Positions 27,132 to 37,100 of a stretch of DNA of 64,000 bases are shown piece after piece. The stretch's first letter is position 1. The number at the start of each line of letters is the position of its first letter. Source of the stretch: Paracoccaceae bacterium (lineage in GTDB: Bacteria > Pseudomonadota > Alphaproteobacteria > Rhodobacterales > Rhodobacteraceae); the NCBI GenBank assembly GCA_011620265.1, contig WOZM01000272.1, positions 22,124 through 86,123 of the forward strand, in the 5' to 3' direction. A program made the translations under genes and the position numbers. A model generated the notes under the pieces. It saw only the letters and a program-made list of their open reading frames with translations, was not told the DNA's origin and did not search any database.

Positions 27132-27193
27132 GCCCCGGACCACGATCCGGGGCCTCTTCATCGAACCATGAGGTCCCGGATCAGGTCCGGGAC
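27132..27193. repeat. Two GC-rich palindromes between serC and serA
   Basis: GCCCCGGA/TCCGGGGC (27132-27153, 6-nt loop) and GTCCCGGA/TCCGGGAC (27173-27193, 5-nt loop) are consecutive hairpins with the same CCGGA/TCCGG core. They look like REP-type elements. They may stabilise or partly terminate the serC transcript before serA; no long T-tract follows. Confidence 0.6.
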
Positions 27194-27229
27194 TGCGTTC
27201 CGAAAATCCTCATGAAGGAGCCTGTTGAA

Positions 27230-28825
27230 ATGGCACCCAAAGTTCTGGTTTCCGACAAACTCAGCGAAACCGCCGTGCAGATCTTCCGCGACCGCGGGGT
27301 CGAGGTCGATTACCTGCCCGATCTGGGCAAGGACAAGGAGAAACTGCTCGAGGTGATCGGCCGGTATGACGGCCTCGCCATCCGCTCGGCCACCAAGGTC
27401 ACGGAGAAGATCCTCGCCGCCGCGACCAGGCTCAAGGTCATCGGCCGCGCCGGGATCGGGGTCGACAATGTCGACATCCCCGCCGCCTCGAAAAGGGGCG
27501 TGATCGTGATGAACACGCCCTTCGGCAACTCGGTGACGACCGCCGAACACGCCATCGCGATGATGTTCGCCGTCGCCCGGCAACTGCCCGAGGCCTCGAC
27601 CTCCACCCATGACGGCAAGTGGGAGAAGAACCGCTTCATGGGGGTCGAGCTTTTCAACAAGACCCTCGGCGTGATCGGCGCCGGCAATATCGGCGGCATC
27701 GTCTGCGACCGGGCGCTCGGGCTCCACATGAAGGTGGTCGCCTACGATCCGTTCCTCAGCGAAGAGCGTGCGAAGGCGATGGGCGTGACCAAGGTGGAAC
27801 TCGACGAGCTTCTGGTGCGCGCCGATTTCATCACGCTCCACGTGCCGCTGACCGACAAGACCCGCAATATCCTGTCGGCCGAGAACATCGCCAAGGCCAA
27901 GAAGGGCGTGCGGATCATCAACTGCGCCCGTGGCGGCCTCGTCGATGAAGCGGCCCTCGCCGAGGCGCTGAAATCCGGCCATGTCGCCGGCGCCGCCTTC
28001 GACGTCTTCGAGGTGGAACCGGCGACGGCGAGCCCGCTCTTCCACCTGCCGAACGTCGTCGTGACCCCGCATCTCGGCGCCGCCACGACCGAGGCGCAGG
28101 AAAACGTGGCCCTTCAGGTGGCCGAGCAGATGTCGGACTACCTCCTGACCGGGGCGGTCCAGAACGCGCTCAACATGCCTTCGGTCACGGCCGAGGAAGC
28201 CGCCGTCATGGGCCCGTGGCTGAAGCTCGCCCAGCATCTCGGCGCCTTCGCCGGGCAGATGACGGACGAGCCGATCAAGGCGATCAACATCCTCTACGAC
28301 GGCACGGTTTCCGAGATGAACCTCCAGGCACTCAACTGCGGCGCCATTGCCGGGATCATGAAGGCGACCAATCCGGACGTGAACATGGTCTCCGCCCCGG
28401 TCGTCGCGAAGGAGCGCGGCATCCAGATCTCGACCACCCGGCAGGAGAAGAGCGGCGTCTTCGACGGCTACATGAAACTGACCGTCGTCACCGAGAGGCG
28501 CGACCGCTCGATCGCCGGCACCGTGTTCAGCGACGGCAAGCCGCGCTTCATCCAGATCAAGGGCATCAACATCGACGCCGAGATCGGGGAGCACATGCTC
28601 TATACGACGAACGAGGACGTGCCGGGGATCATCGGCGCGCTCGGCCAGACAATGGGCGAGAACGGCATCAACATCGCCAATTTCACGCTCGGCCGCTCGT
28701 CGCGCGGCAAGGACGCGATCGCGCTTCTCTATGTCGACGATCCGATCCCGCAGCCGGTGATCGAGCAGTTGATGAAGACCGGGCTCTTCCAGCAGGTGAA
28801 ACCGCTGGTCTTCGACGTCGCCTGA
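27230..28825 (+). CDS. serA: D-3-phosphoglycerate dehydrogenase SerA
   Basis: SerA (531 residues) oxidises 3-phosphoglycerate to 3-phosphohydroxypyruvate, the first step of serine synthesis. The NAD-binding region has LGVIGAGNIGGIVCDRALGL, the catalytic Arg lies in INCARGGLVDE, and the catalytic His lies in TPHLGAATTEAQ. An intervening domain and a C-terminal ACT domain (YTTNEDVPGIIGALGQTMGE) follow, so this is the long form. ATG 27230 has AAGGAG 9 nt upstream; the track frame from 25367 is an open extension. Confidence 0.96.
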   Translation: MAPKVLVSDKLSETAVQIFRDRGVEVDYLPDLGKDKEKLLEVIGRYDGLAIRSATKVTEKILAAATRLKVIGRAGIGVDNVDIPAASKRGVIVMNTPFGNSVTTAEHAIAMMFAVARQLPEASTSTHDGKWEKNRFMGVELFNKTLGVIGAGNIGGIVCDRALGLHMKVVAYDPFLSEERAKAMGVTKVELDELLVRADFITLHVPLTDKTRNILSAENIAKAKKGVRIINCARGGLVDEAALAEALKSGHVAGAAFDVFEVEPATASPLFHLPNVVVTPHLGAATTEAQENVALQVAEQMSDYLLTGAVQNALNMPSVTAEEAAVMGPWLKLAQHLGAFAGQMTDEPIKAINILYDGTVSEMNLQALNCGAIAGIMKATNPDVNMVSAPVVAKERGIQISTTRQEKSGVFDGYMKLTVVTERRDRSIAGTVFSDGKPRFIQIKGINIDAEIGEHMLYTTNEDVPGIIGALGQTMGENGINIANFTLGRSSRGKDAIALLYVDDPIPQPVIEQLMKTGLFQQVKPLVFDVA

Positions 28826-28836
28826 CACCCCGAACC

Positions 28837-28854
28837 GGGCCGCTTCGGCGGCCC
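28837..28854 (+). terminator. Intrinsic terminator-like hairpin after serA
   Basis: GGGCCGC-TTCG-GCGGCCC is a perfect 7-bp stem with a TTCG tetraloop, 11 nt after the serA stop. It is followed by GCTTCATCTG rather than a clean T run, so termination is likely but not certain. Confidence 0.7.
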
Positions 28855-29115
28855 GCTTCATCTGTGGCACCAATCCGGTCGCCGGCCGGATGAGCGACCG
28901 CGCCGGCGAGATGATGAATTGTCCGAGCCTGATGCCGCATGCCTTCCGCACCGGGCCGGAAGGGCTCCTCGCGCTCTGGCGATCAAGCGGCGACGTGACC
29001 CCCCATTCCTACGCTTTCCTGCCGGTCCCGCAGGCCCTGATCGGCCGAGATTGCCGCATTGCATCCCCCGAGCGGCTCGCGATAGGGTCCGCCCGACTTC
29101 AGGGCGGGACGGACC

Positions 29116-29856
29116 ATGCGCACCTACGCGATCGGCGACATCCACGGCGCTCTCGACAAGCTCGAGGCCGCGCACCGGCTGATCGCGGCCGACCGCGCCG
29201 TGACCGGCGATGCCGTGGCGCCCGTGGTCCATATCGGCGATCTGGTGGATCGTGGCCCCGACAGCCGGGGCGTGATCGACTACCTCATGCGCGGTATCGC
29301 CGGCGGCGCGCCCTGGATCGCCCTCAAGGGCAATCACGACCGCATGTTCGAACGCTTCCTCGGCGATCCCGACAGCCACGATCCGGGCTTGCGCGAAAGC
29401 CTGCACTGGATCGACCCGCGCCTCGGCGGCGGGACGACGCTTGCCTCCTACGGGGTCGAAGGCGCCGGCGAACGGCTGCTCTTCGACCTGCACGACGAGG
29501 CGGTTGCCGCCGTGCCGCAGACTCATGTCGCCTTCCTTGGCGGGCTGAAGCTTCACTACCGGCGCGGTGCAGCCTTGTTCGTCCATGCCGGCATCCGGCC
29601 GGGCGTTCCCCTCGACCGGCAGACCGAGGACGACCTTCTCTGGATCCGCCGGGACTTCCTCGACGATACCAGCGATCACGGGATGCTCGTGGTGCATGGC
29701 CATACCCCGGTCGAGGCCGCCTCCCACTACGGCAATCGCGTCAACATCGACACCGGCGCCGGCTACGGCAGGCCTCTGACCGCCGTGGTGATCGAGGGCG
29801 ACCAGGTCTGGCACCTGACCGGGGACGGCCGCGCGCCGATCCTGCCGCCGGGCTGA
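29116..29856 (+). CDS. PPP-family serine/threonine phosphatase-like protein
   Basis: This 246-residue metallophosphoesterase of the PPP type has GDIHG near residue 7, HIGDLVDRGPDSRG near residue 45 and LKGNHDRMFE near residue 78. The later metal-binding His residues lie in LFVHAGIRPG and VVHGHTPV. It resembles bacterial PrpA-like phosphoprotein phosphatases or ApaH relatives; the substrate cannot be set from sequence. The 290 nt before it (28826-29115) hold only the serA terminator and no credible gene. Confidence 0.85.
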   Translation: MRTYAIGDIHGALDKLEAAHRLIAADRAVTGDAVAPVVHIGDLVDRGPDSRGVIDYLMRGIAGGAPWIALKGNHDRMFERFLGDPDSHDPGLRESLHWIDPRLGGGTTLASYGVEGAGERLLFDLHDEAVAAVPQTHVAFLGGLKLHYRRGAALFVHAGIRPGVPLDRQTEDDLLWIRRDFLDDTSDHGMLVVHGHTPVEAASHYGNRVNIDTGAGYGRPLTAVVIEGDQVWHLTGDGRAPILPPG

Positions 29857-29954
29857 GGGCGGGGCTTGATGCCGGCCTGCATTCGGTGCTTCATCGCCGC
29901 CATGACCCCGCCCGCCTTTTCGACGCGACATCCCGTCCGGGCCGGAGCCGGACG

Positions 29955-30803
29955 ATGAGTGCCGCCGACCGCCCGCGCCGGCGCCACGGCCCGCTCACGC
30001 TCTTCAGCCATCCGCGCCTTGTCCGGCACCGGATCGCCGATCCGCGATGGGTGCTGCCGGACCTGACCATCGCGGTCCTGTCGGATTTCCATGTCTGCCG
30101 CCCCTGGACGCCGCTGTCGGCGCTCAGGCGGATCGTGGCGATGACCAATGCGCTGAAACCCGACCTGATCCTCCTGCCCGGCGATTTCATCGCCGACCGC
30201 AACCTGCCGGCGCGGAGCGTTCCGGCCGCCCTGATCGTCGCCGAACTCGCGCCGCTGACCGCGCCCCTTGGCGTCGCCGCCGTCCTCGGCAATCACGACT
30301 GGTGGGATTGCGCCCTCGCGCGGCAGAGCGACTTCGCCCGCAACTCCGTCGTCGAGGCGCTGGAGGCGAGCCGTATCGCGCTTCTGTCGAACCGGGCGAT
30401 GCGGGTCGAGTTCGGCGGCGGCGCGTTCTGGCTCGCCGGGATCGACAGCCAGCGCGCCCTCAGGCGGCGCGGTCATCCGGGCCTCCACGATCCCGAGGCC
30501 GCCTTCGCCGAGGTGCCGCCCGGCGCCCCGGCGATCCTCATGGCGCATGAGCCCGACTATTTCGCGACGAACGATCCGCGCGCCTTTCTCCAGATCAGCG
30601 GCCATACCCATGGCGGCCAGATGAATGTCGGCGGCTGGCGGCCGCTGACGCCCTCGGCCTACGGGTCGCGCTACGGTTGGGGGCATATCCGCGAAGGCGG
30701 GCGGCACCTCGTCGTCTCGGGCGGCATCGGCTATTCGGGGTTCCCGCTCAGGATCCTCCAGCCGCCCGAGATCACGCTAGTCATGCTGCAGCGCGGCGTG
30801 TAG
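29955..30803 (+). CDS. Calcineurin-like metallophosphoesterase (YaeI-like)
   Basis: This 282-residue metallophosphoesterase carries AVLSDFHVCRPWT, LLPGDFIADR, VLGNHDWWDC, ILMAHEPDYF and ISGHTHGGQM, a full dimetal set. It belongs to the YaeI/YkuE type, which act on membrane-linked phosphoester substrates in some species. The N-terminus has a short amphipathic region but no clear signal peptide. ATG 29955 is preferred over the long track frame starting at 28890. It follows the PPP gene by 98 nt. Confidence 0.83.
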   Translation: MSAADRPRRRHGPLTLFSHPRLVRHRIADPRWVLPDLTIAVLSDFHVCRPWTPLSALRRIVAMTNALKPDLILLPGDFIADRNLPARSVPAALIVAELAPLTAPLGVAAVLGNHDWWDCALARQSDFARNSVVEALEASRIALLSNRAMRVEFGGGAFWLAGIDSQRALRRRGHPGLHDPEAAFAEVPPGAPAILMAHEPDYFATNDPRAFLQISGHTHGGQMNVGGWRPLTPSAYGSRYGWGHIREGGRHLVVSGGIGYSGFPLRILQPPEITLVMLQRGV

Positions 30804-30837
30804 ATTGCCGCCGGCAATTACCTGAGGGAGAAGAGAC

Positions 30838-32016
30838 ATGAGCGACGACATCGTGATCCTGTCCGGCGCGCGCACCGCGATCGGGACATTCGGCGGGGCG
30901 CTGGCCGGAATGGCGCCGATCGACATCGCCACCGTGGCCGCGAAGGCCGCGCTGGAGCGGGCGGGGGTAGAGGGCGACCGCATCGGCCATGTGGTCTTCG
31001 GCCATGTGATCAACACCGAACCGCGCGACATGTATCTCAGCCGCGTCGCCGCGATCCAGGCCGGGGTGCCGAACGGCACGCCGGCGATGAACGTCAACCG
31101 GCTCTGCGGTTCAGGCGTGCAGGCCATCGTCTCCTGTGTGCAGTCGCTGATGCTCGGCGACGCCGATTTCGCACTCGCCGGCGGGGCCGAGAACATGAGC
31201 CGCTCGCCTTATGCACTTCAGGCTGCGCGCTGGGGCCAGAAAATGGGCGACACCAAGGCGCTCGACATGATGACCGGGGCGCTGACCTGTCCGTTCGGCA
31301 CCGGCCATATGGGGGTGACAGCCGAGAACGTCGCGAAGGAACACGACGTGACCCGCGCCGAGCAGGACGCCTTCGCGATGGAAAGCCAGGTCCGCGCGGC
31401 GAAGGCGATCGCCGAGGGCCGGTTCAAGGATCAGATCGTCCCGGTGGAGATCGCCTCGCGCAAGGGCACAGTCGTCTTCGACACGGACGAGCATCCGAAG
31501 GCGACGAGCCTCGAGGCGCTGGGCGGGCTGAAGACGGTGTTCCAGAAGGACGGCACGGTGACCGCCGGCAATGCCTCAGGCATCAACGACGGCGCGGGGG
31601 CCGTGGTTCTGGCGCGGGCCTCGGCCGCCGCGAAGGCCGGGCTGAAGCCCCGCGCCCGGATCCTCGGCTACGCCCATGCCGGGGTGCGACCCGAGGTGAT
31701 GGGCATCGGCCCGGTGCCGGCGGTCGAGACGCTCCTCGCGCGCACCGGCCTCTCGGTCGGCGATTTCGACGTGATCGAATCGAACGAGGCTTTCGCGGCG
31801 CAGGCTCTGGCAGTGTCGAAGGAGCTCGGCTTCGATCCGGCGAAGGTGAACCCCAATGGCGGCGCCATCGCACTTGGCCATCCGGTCGGCGCCACCGGCG
31901 CGATCCTCGCCGTGAAGGCGCTTTACGAGCTGGAGCGCATCGGCGGCAAGCGGGCGCTGATCACCATGTGCATCGGCGGCGGCCAGGGTATCGCGCTCGC
32001 CATCGAGCGGATCTGA
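30838..32016 (+). CDS. Beta-ketothiolase, BktB/PhaA-like
   Basis: This 392-residue thiolase would condense two acyl-CoA units or cleave 3-ketoacyl-CoA. The active Cys is residue 90 in NRLCGSGVQAIVS; GHPVGATGA carries the catalytic His, and CIGGGQGIAL holds the second Cys. The segments NTEPRDMYLSR and NRLCGSG...AIVS are closer to Ralstonia BktB than to standard acetyl-CoA acetyltransferases as I remember them. It has a good GGGAG ribosome binding site. No phb genes are adjacent, so a role in PHA or degradation is open. Confidence 0.85.
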   Translation: MSDDIVILSGARTAIGTFGGALAGMAPIDIATVAAKAALERAGVEGDRIGHVVFGHVINTEPRDMYLSRVAAIQAGVPNGTPAMNVNRLCGSGVQAIVSCVQSLMLGDADFALAGGAENMSRSPYALQAARWGQKMGDTKALDMMTGALTCPFGTGHMGVTAENVAKEHDVTRAEQDAFAMESQVRAAKAIAEGRFKDQIVPVEIASRKGTVVFDTDEHPKATSLEALGGLKTVFQKDGTVTAGNASGINDGAGAVVLARASAAAKAGLKPRARILGYAHAGVRPEVMGIGPVPAVETLLARTGLSVGDFDVIESNEAFAAQALAVSKELGFDPAKVNPNGGAIALGHPVGATGAILAVKALYELERIGGKRALITMCIGGGQGIALAIERI

Positions 32017-32038
32017 CCTGTCTGGCGGGACCGGCTCA

Positions 32039-32055
32039 GGGGGCATCGAGCCCCC
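32039..32055 (+). terminator. Stem-loop after thiolase gene
   Basis: GGGGGC-ATCGA-GCCCCC, followed by TTCGCC, lies 23 nt after the thiolase stop. It is a good GC hairpin but has a poor T-tract. The gene on the other side (pbpC) converges on it. Confidence 0.5.
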
Positions 32056-32063
32056 TTCGCCGG

Positions 32064-32096
32064 GCCTCCGGCGGGGATATTTTCGGCAAGATGAAG
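32064..32096. repeat. Single copy of intergenic repeat at pbpC end
   Basis: GCCTCCGGCGGGGATATTTT then CGGCAAGATGAAG resembles the arms of the palindrome at 24801-24872. It abuts the pbpC stop codon. It appears to be one unit of a short repeat family placed at gene ends. Confidence 0.5.
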
Positions 32097-32097
32097 T

Positions 32098-34131
32098 TCA
32101 GGGGCGGAGCGTCACGGTAGAGGTGGCGCTTCGGCCTTTTGCGTCGATGACCGAGAGGGTGAGGTAGCCCTCGCCGGGCGCGGGGAGGCAGGTTTCGCGG
32201 GCCCGGGCGGCGAGGATCAGCGGCGCGCCGTTGGCGAGCCAGGTGAAGGGCGGGGTGCCGCCCCGGACCTTGAGGGCGAGGCGGTCGGGGGTCTCGACCT
32301 TCGCCCCGTCGGGAGGGAAGGCGATTTCCGGGCCGTCGGAGGCGGTAGCGAAGGCCGCACCGCGCGGGCGGAAGCGTTGCAAGGGTTGCGGCAGGCGGGC
32401 GTTCGGCAGGATCAGTGTCGCGGGCGGTGGCGGTGGCAGCGGGTCGAGCGCAGGTTTCGTCCTTGCGAAGGTTTCGAAGAGGATCGGCGCCGCGAGGTCG
32501 CCACCGAAGGCGCCGGGGACCGAAGCGCCGTCGGCCCGTCCCATCCAGACCCCCGCGACATGGCGCCCGTCGAAGCCGATCGCCCAGGCGTCGCGGTGGC
32601 CGTAGCTGGTGCCGGTCTTGTAGGCGAGCCGGTTGGCGGGGGCATTGGGCGGCGGCGGCAGGCCGGCGAGGATATCGGCGGTGAGCCAGGCCGCCTCGCG
32701 CCCGAAGAGCCGCTGGTCGAGCGGAGCGGCCGCCCCGGCCCGGGCCGAGAGCCGGATCGGCGCGCCAAGTCGGGCGAGAGCCGCGTAGCCTTGCACCAGG
32801 TCTTCCAGCGTCACCCCGACGCCGCCGAGCGCCACCGCGAGGCCGGGCTGGCCGCCGGGCAAGACCGGGTCGACGCCGGCGCGCCGGAGCGTGGCGATCA
32901 GCCGGGCGGGGCCGAGCGCCTCGGTCAGGCTCACCACCGGGATGTTGAGCGACAGGTGCAGCGCCTCGCGGACCGGGATCGTGCCGCGGAAGCCGCGGTC
33001 GAAATTCTGCGGGGCATAGCTGCCGAAGGCGGTGGGCCGGTCCTCGATCAGGGTCTCGGGATGGGCGAGGCCTTCGTCGAAGGCGAGCGCGTAGACGAAG
33101 GGTTTCAGCGTCGAGCCGGGCGAGCGGATGGCGCGGGTCATGTCGACGAACCCGGCGCGCCGGTCGTCGGTCCAGTCGGGCGAGCCGACCGAGGCGAGAA
33201 TCTCGCCGGTCCGGTGATCCGCAACGAGGATGGCGAGCGAGTTTCGGCTGGCCGCGCCGCCGCCCGCGCGGGCGGCGAGCGCCTCGAGCCGGGCCTGGAG
33301 CCCGGCCTCGATGGTGGTCGTGATCCGCCGGGCGAGGGGATCCTCCCGCCGCAGCCGCTCGGCAAGGTGAGGGCTGAGCGCGGGGAAGGGCTTGCGCATG
33401 GCCGGCACCGGCTCGGTCAGCGCCGCCGCCGCGCGGTCCGCGGTCAGGATGCCGGCCCCGGTCATGCGGACGAGCACCCGCGCCCGGGCCTCGGCGGCGG
33501 CGGCGCCGAAGCGGTCGGGCCGCCGGGTTTCAGGCGATTGCGGCAGCGCCACGAGAAGCGCCGCCTCGGCCGGCGTCAGCCGCCGCGGCTCCTTGCCGAG
33601 CCAGGCGAGCGACGCCGCGCGGATGCCTTCGAGATTGCCGCCATAGGGCGCAAGCCTGAGGTAGAGGCCGAGGATCTCCGCCTTCGTCAGCCGCCGCTCC
33701 AGCGCCAGCGCCACCCGCATCTGCCGGAGCTTGCCGCCGAGCCTGCCGGTTCCGCTTTCCTCCAGAAGCCGCGCCACCTGCATCGTCAGCGTCGATCCGC
33801 CCGAGACGAAGCGGCCCTGAGTGACGGCCTGCACCCCGGCGCGGAGAAGTGCGATGGGATCGACGCCGGAATGGTCGCGGAACCGCCTGTCCTCGTAGGC
33901 GATGAGCATGTCGAGAAACAGCGGATCGACCGGGCCGGGATCGAGCCGCCAGCGCCCGTCCGCCACGGTGAAGGCGCGTAGGAGCGTGCCGTCGCGGGCG
34001 ACGACCTCGGTTCCGGTCTCGATGGTCAGCGCCGGCAGGTCGGTCCGCGCGATCCAGAGGTCGGCCGCATCCCGCGCCCAGGCGGCCGCGAGAAGCGCGG
34101 CGGCAAGAACGAGGGGTGCGGCGCGTCTCAC
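32098..34131 (-). CDS. pbpC: Penicillin-binding protein 1C
   Basis: PbpC (677 residues) is a bifunctional peptidoglycan synthase. An N-terminal signal anchor precedes the GT51 glycosyltransferase (YEDRRFRDHSGVDPIALLRA, SGGSTLTMQVARLLE). The transpeptidase domain has SPGSTLKPF (Ser active site), SLN and KTGTS, and a C-terminal BiPBP domain is present. It starts with GTG 34131, overlapping the stop of the macroglobulin gene by 4 nt. The pairing with an alpha-2-macroglobulin is the conserved pbpC-yfhM arrangement. Confidence 0.95.
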   Translation of the reverse strand: MRRAAPLVLAAALLAAAWARDAADLWIARTDLPALTIETGTEVVARDGTLLRAFTVADGRWRLDPGPVDPLFLDMLIAYEDRRFRDHSGVDPIALLRAGVQAVTQGRFVSGGSTLTMQVARLLEESGTGRLGGKLRQMRVALALERRLTKAEILGLYLRLAPYGGNLEGIRAASLAWLGKEPRRLTPAEAALLVALPQSPETRRPDRFGAAAAEARARVLVRMTGAGILTADRAAAALTEPVPAMRKPFPALSPHLAERLRREDPLARRITTTIEAGLQARLEALAARAGGGAASRNSLAILVADHRTGEILASVGSPDWTDDRRAGFVDMTRAIRSPGSTLKPFVYALAFDEGLAHPETLIEDRPTAFGSYAPQNFDRGFRGTIPVREALHLSLNIPVVSLTEALGPARLIATLRRAGVDPVLPGGQPGLAVALGGVGVTLEDLVQGYAALARLGAPIRLSARAGAAAPLDQRLFGREAAWLTADILAGLPPPPNAPANRLAYKTGTSYGHRDAWAIGFDGRHVAGVWMGRADGASVPGAFGGDLAAPILFETFARTKPALDPLPPPPPATLILPNARLPQPLQRFRPRGAAFATASDGPEIAFPPDGAKVETPDRLALKVRGGTPPFTWLANGAPLILAARARETCLPAPGEGYLTLSVIDAKGRSATSTVTLRP

Positions 34132-37100
34132 TCCGTCACCATGACCCGCCCGGTCGCGGTCCGGGCCCGGTAGTCGGGCCGGTACATGTCCTCGACGCTC
34201 GCCGCCGGCTGGTGGAAGCTCCCGGGCGAGATCGCGCGGAGGATATAGGCCAGCCGGAACGGTGCGTCAGAGGTCCAGTCGACGGCGGCGAGGAAGCGGT
34301 CCTGCCGGAACTCGGCGGTCCGCGTCTCGGCGGTGTCGAGCCAGTCGAGGGCCGCGATATCGCCGGCGCGGATCAGCGCGGGGTTGTCGATCTCGAAGCC
34401 CGCCGGCAGGGGATCGCTGACCATCAGCCGGGCCTCGCCCGCGCCGTGCGGCGTCACCTCGATCACCGCGACGAGGCGGGTTCCTTGCGGAACCGTCGCG
34501 ATATCGACCGGCGCGCCTTCGGCCGTGTAGTAGCTCCGCGCGATGGAGTAGCCCTTGCCGCCCGCCGGCTCCGGCTCCACCGGCACGCCGAAGGTCGTCA
34601 GCGTCACGGTGGCCGGCCTTTCGGTGCCGTTGGCGATCACCTGCGGGGCGGCGGCCGCGGCCTCCAGCACCCGGACGAGGGGGCCGGTGACGGGCGCGCC
34701 GTTCACCGTGAAGCCCTCGGCCCCCGGCCGGTCGATCAGCGCATGGGTGGCCAGAAGCGCCCAGGTCGCCTCCTGCGTCGAAAGCCGCTGGCCGGCGAGG
34801 CCGGTCGCCACCCGGTCGCCGAGCGCGTCGGGATCGACAGCCCCCGACCCCGCCTCCGAGGCCAGCGCCAGAAGCGCTGTCGCATCGCGCAGGTTGGTGC
34901 CGTAATCGGCGCGCCAAAGCTGCGCCTCGGCGCCGGGCACCGCCAGCAGCCGTGCCGCCTGCGCGAACATCGCATCCGCCCGGCGCTGGTCGCCGTAGGA
35001 GGCGAGCGCCGCGCCAAGCTGCGCCGCCGCGATCGGCGTGTCGAAGGCCGCGGCCTTCACGTCGGCATAGTAGCGCAGATCGCCCACCGCCGCCGCGCCT
35101 TCCCGCGCCAGCACCATCAGCGCATAGGCGTAAGCCCCGCCGCCTTCGTCGAAATCCGGTGCGTAGTTGATCTGGTTGCGCAGGTTGTCCATCGCGTTGC
35201 GGAATGCAACGTCCGGCACCGCATGGCCCTGCGCTTTCGCCCGGCTGAGGAAATCGGTGACATAGGCGTCGAGCCAGAGATCCCCGGCATCCGCATACCA
35301 GAGCCCGAAGGCGCCGTTGGAGGCCTGGTTGAGCAGGATCGCCGATATGCTCTCCTCCACCCGCCTGGCGATATCGGCGGTGCCACCGGCACCCATCGCC
35401 GCCGCCACCTCGTCGAAATAGAGCAGCGGCAATGCCTTCGACGTGAGTTGCTCGGTGCAGCCGTAGGGGTAGGCGTCGAGGGTGGCGAGCAGCCCCGGCG
35501 CGTCGAAGCGGGCGAGCGGCCCGACGGCGAGCGTCGCGCGGCCCGATCCGGGCAGCAGCCCCGCAAAGACATTCTCGTCGAGCGTGAAGCTTGCCCCGGC
35601 CGCGAGGTCGAAGCGGTTCTGCCGCGCGATTTCCGGGTCGTTGGCCTGAACCGGGATCGTCAGCTCCTTCACCAGTTGCCGGCCATCGGGAGTTGTCAGC
35701 GCCACCCGGATGCTGCCCGGCCCCTCGCCCGCCCCCGCGGTCAGCGGAACCGAAACCTCGGCCTTGCCGTTCTCGGCCAGGTCGACGCCGGACGGTGCGG
35801 ACCCGAGCGCCAGCCCCTCGGCCGTCACGTCGAGGCCCATCCGGCCGGACGGCCCGGTCGCATGGACGATCTCGAGCAGCAGCCGCGCCTCGTCGCCGGG
35901 GGCGAGGAACCGCGGCACCGAAGCCGTGACCACGACCGGATCGCGCACCAGCACCTCGGCCTCGGCCTGACCTACGGCCGTGGCGGACCAGACCACCGCC
36001 ATCAGCCGCACCGTGCCGTTGAAGCTCGGCAACTGGAACCCGGTCCGCGCATAGCCGTCCGCGCCGACCGCGAGGGGGCCGGAAAAATAGGCGACCAGCT
36101 CCTCGGTCGGTGGCGGCGCCTGCATCCTGAGGCCGGTCGCCGCGTCGCCGCCGGACCGGACGGCGCCCATCACCCCGGTTCGCCCGTCGATCAGCCGCCC
36201 GTAAAGGTCGCGGATGCCGATGCCGAGCTTCCGTTGCCCGAAATAATGCCCCTCGGGGTCGGGCGCGGTGAAGCCGGTGAGGTTGAGGATACCCACGTCG
36301 ACGGCGGCGATGGTGGCGAAGACCTCCGCGCCCTCCGCGCCGTCCACCTTCAGCGCGACCGGCAACGGCCCGCGCGGGTCGGCCTCGGACGCCACCTCGA
36401 ACGACGCCGACAGCTTCCGCGCGCCGGGATCGACCGGCGCGTAGGAGAGGCCGAGCGCCCGCGCCGGAACCCGCCCCGCCTCTTCGGCGAGGGGACGCAC
36501 GACCGAGGCGGTGACATAGGCGCCCGCGCCCCAGTCGTCCGTCACCGGCAGCTCGATCACGTTCTCGCCCGCCGTGACCGGCACCGCCTTCATGTCGATG
36601 AGCCGGTTCGACAGCACCGTGACCAAGGCCACGCCCGCCGCCCTCGGTTCAATCTTCAGTCGCGCCGTGTCGCCCGGCCGATAAGCCTCCTTGTCGAGCG
36701 CGACAGTCAGCGTATCCGGCGTCTCGGCCGCGTCGGCGGGGGCGTACCAGCCCGCGTAGAACTCCACCGAGGCGGCGGAATAGGCGCCGTCCGTCGCCTC
36801 CACGACCAGCTCGTAATTACCCCAGCCGACGGCTGCGGAAATCCCGGTGGCGCCCGCCGCCGTCAGGTCCGCCTCTCCCTCGGCGATGCGCGAACGCGTC
36901 GTGGTCACTTCCCAGTTCCAGTTGCCGTAGAGCGAATACCACTGGTAGTTCGTCTCGATCCGGTTGAGCGTCCAACGCACCTGCCGCGCCGCCAGCGTCT
37001 CGTCCGGTCCGACCGCGATCAGGTCGAACCGAGCCTCTGCGCCTTCCGGGACGGTGCCGTCCTCGAAGAGGGGCTTGACGCCGATCACCGGCGCGTCGGG

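Noticed and set aside
28826-29115. Short frames in the gap between serA and the PPP phosphatase
   Set aside because: They start without ribosome binding sites and are out of frame with any recognisable product.
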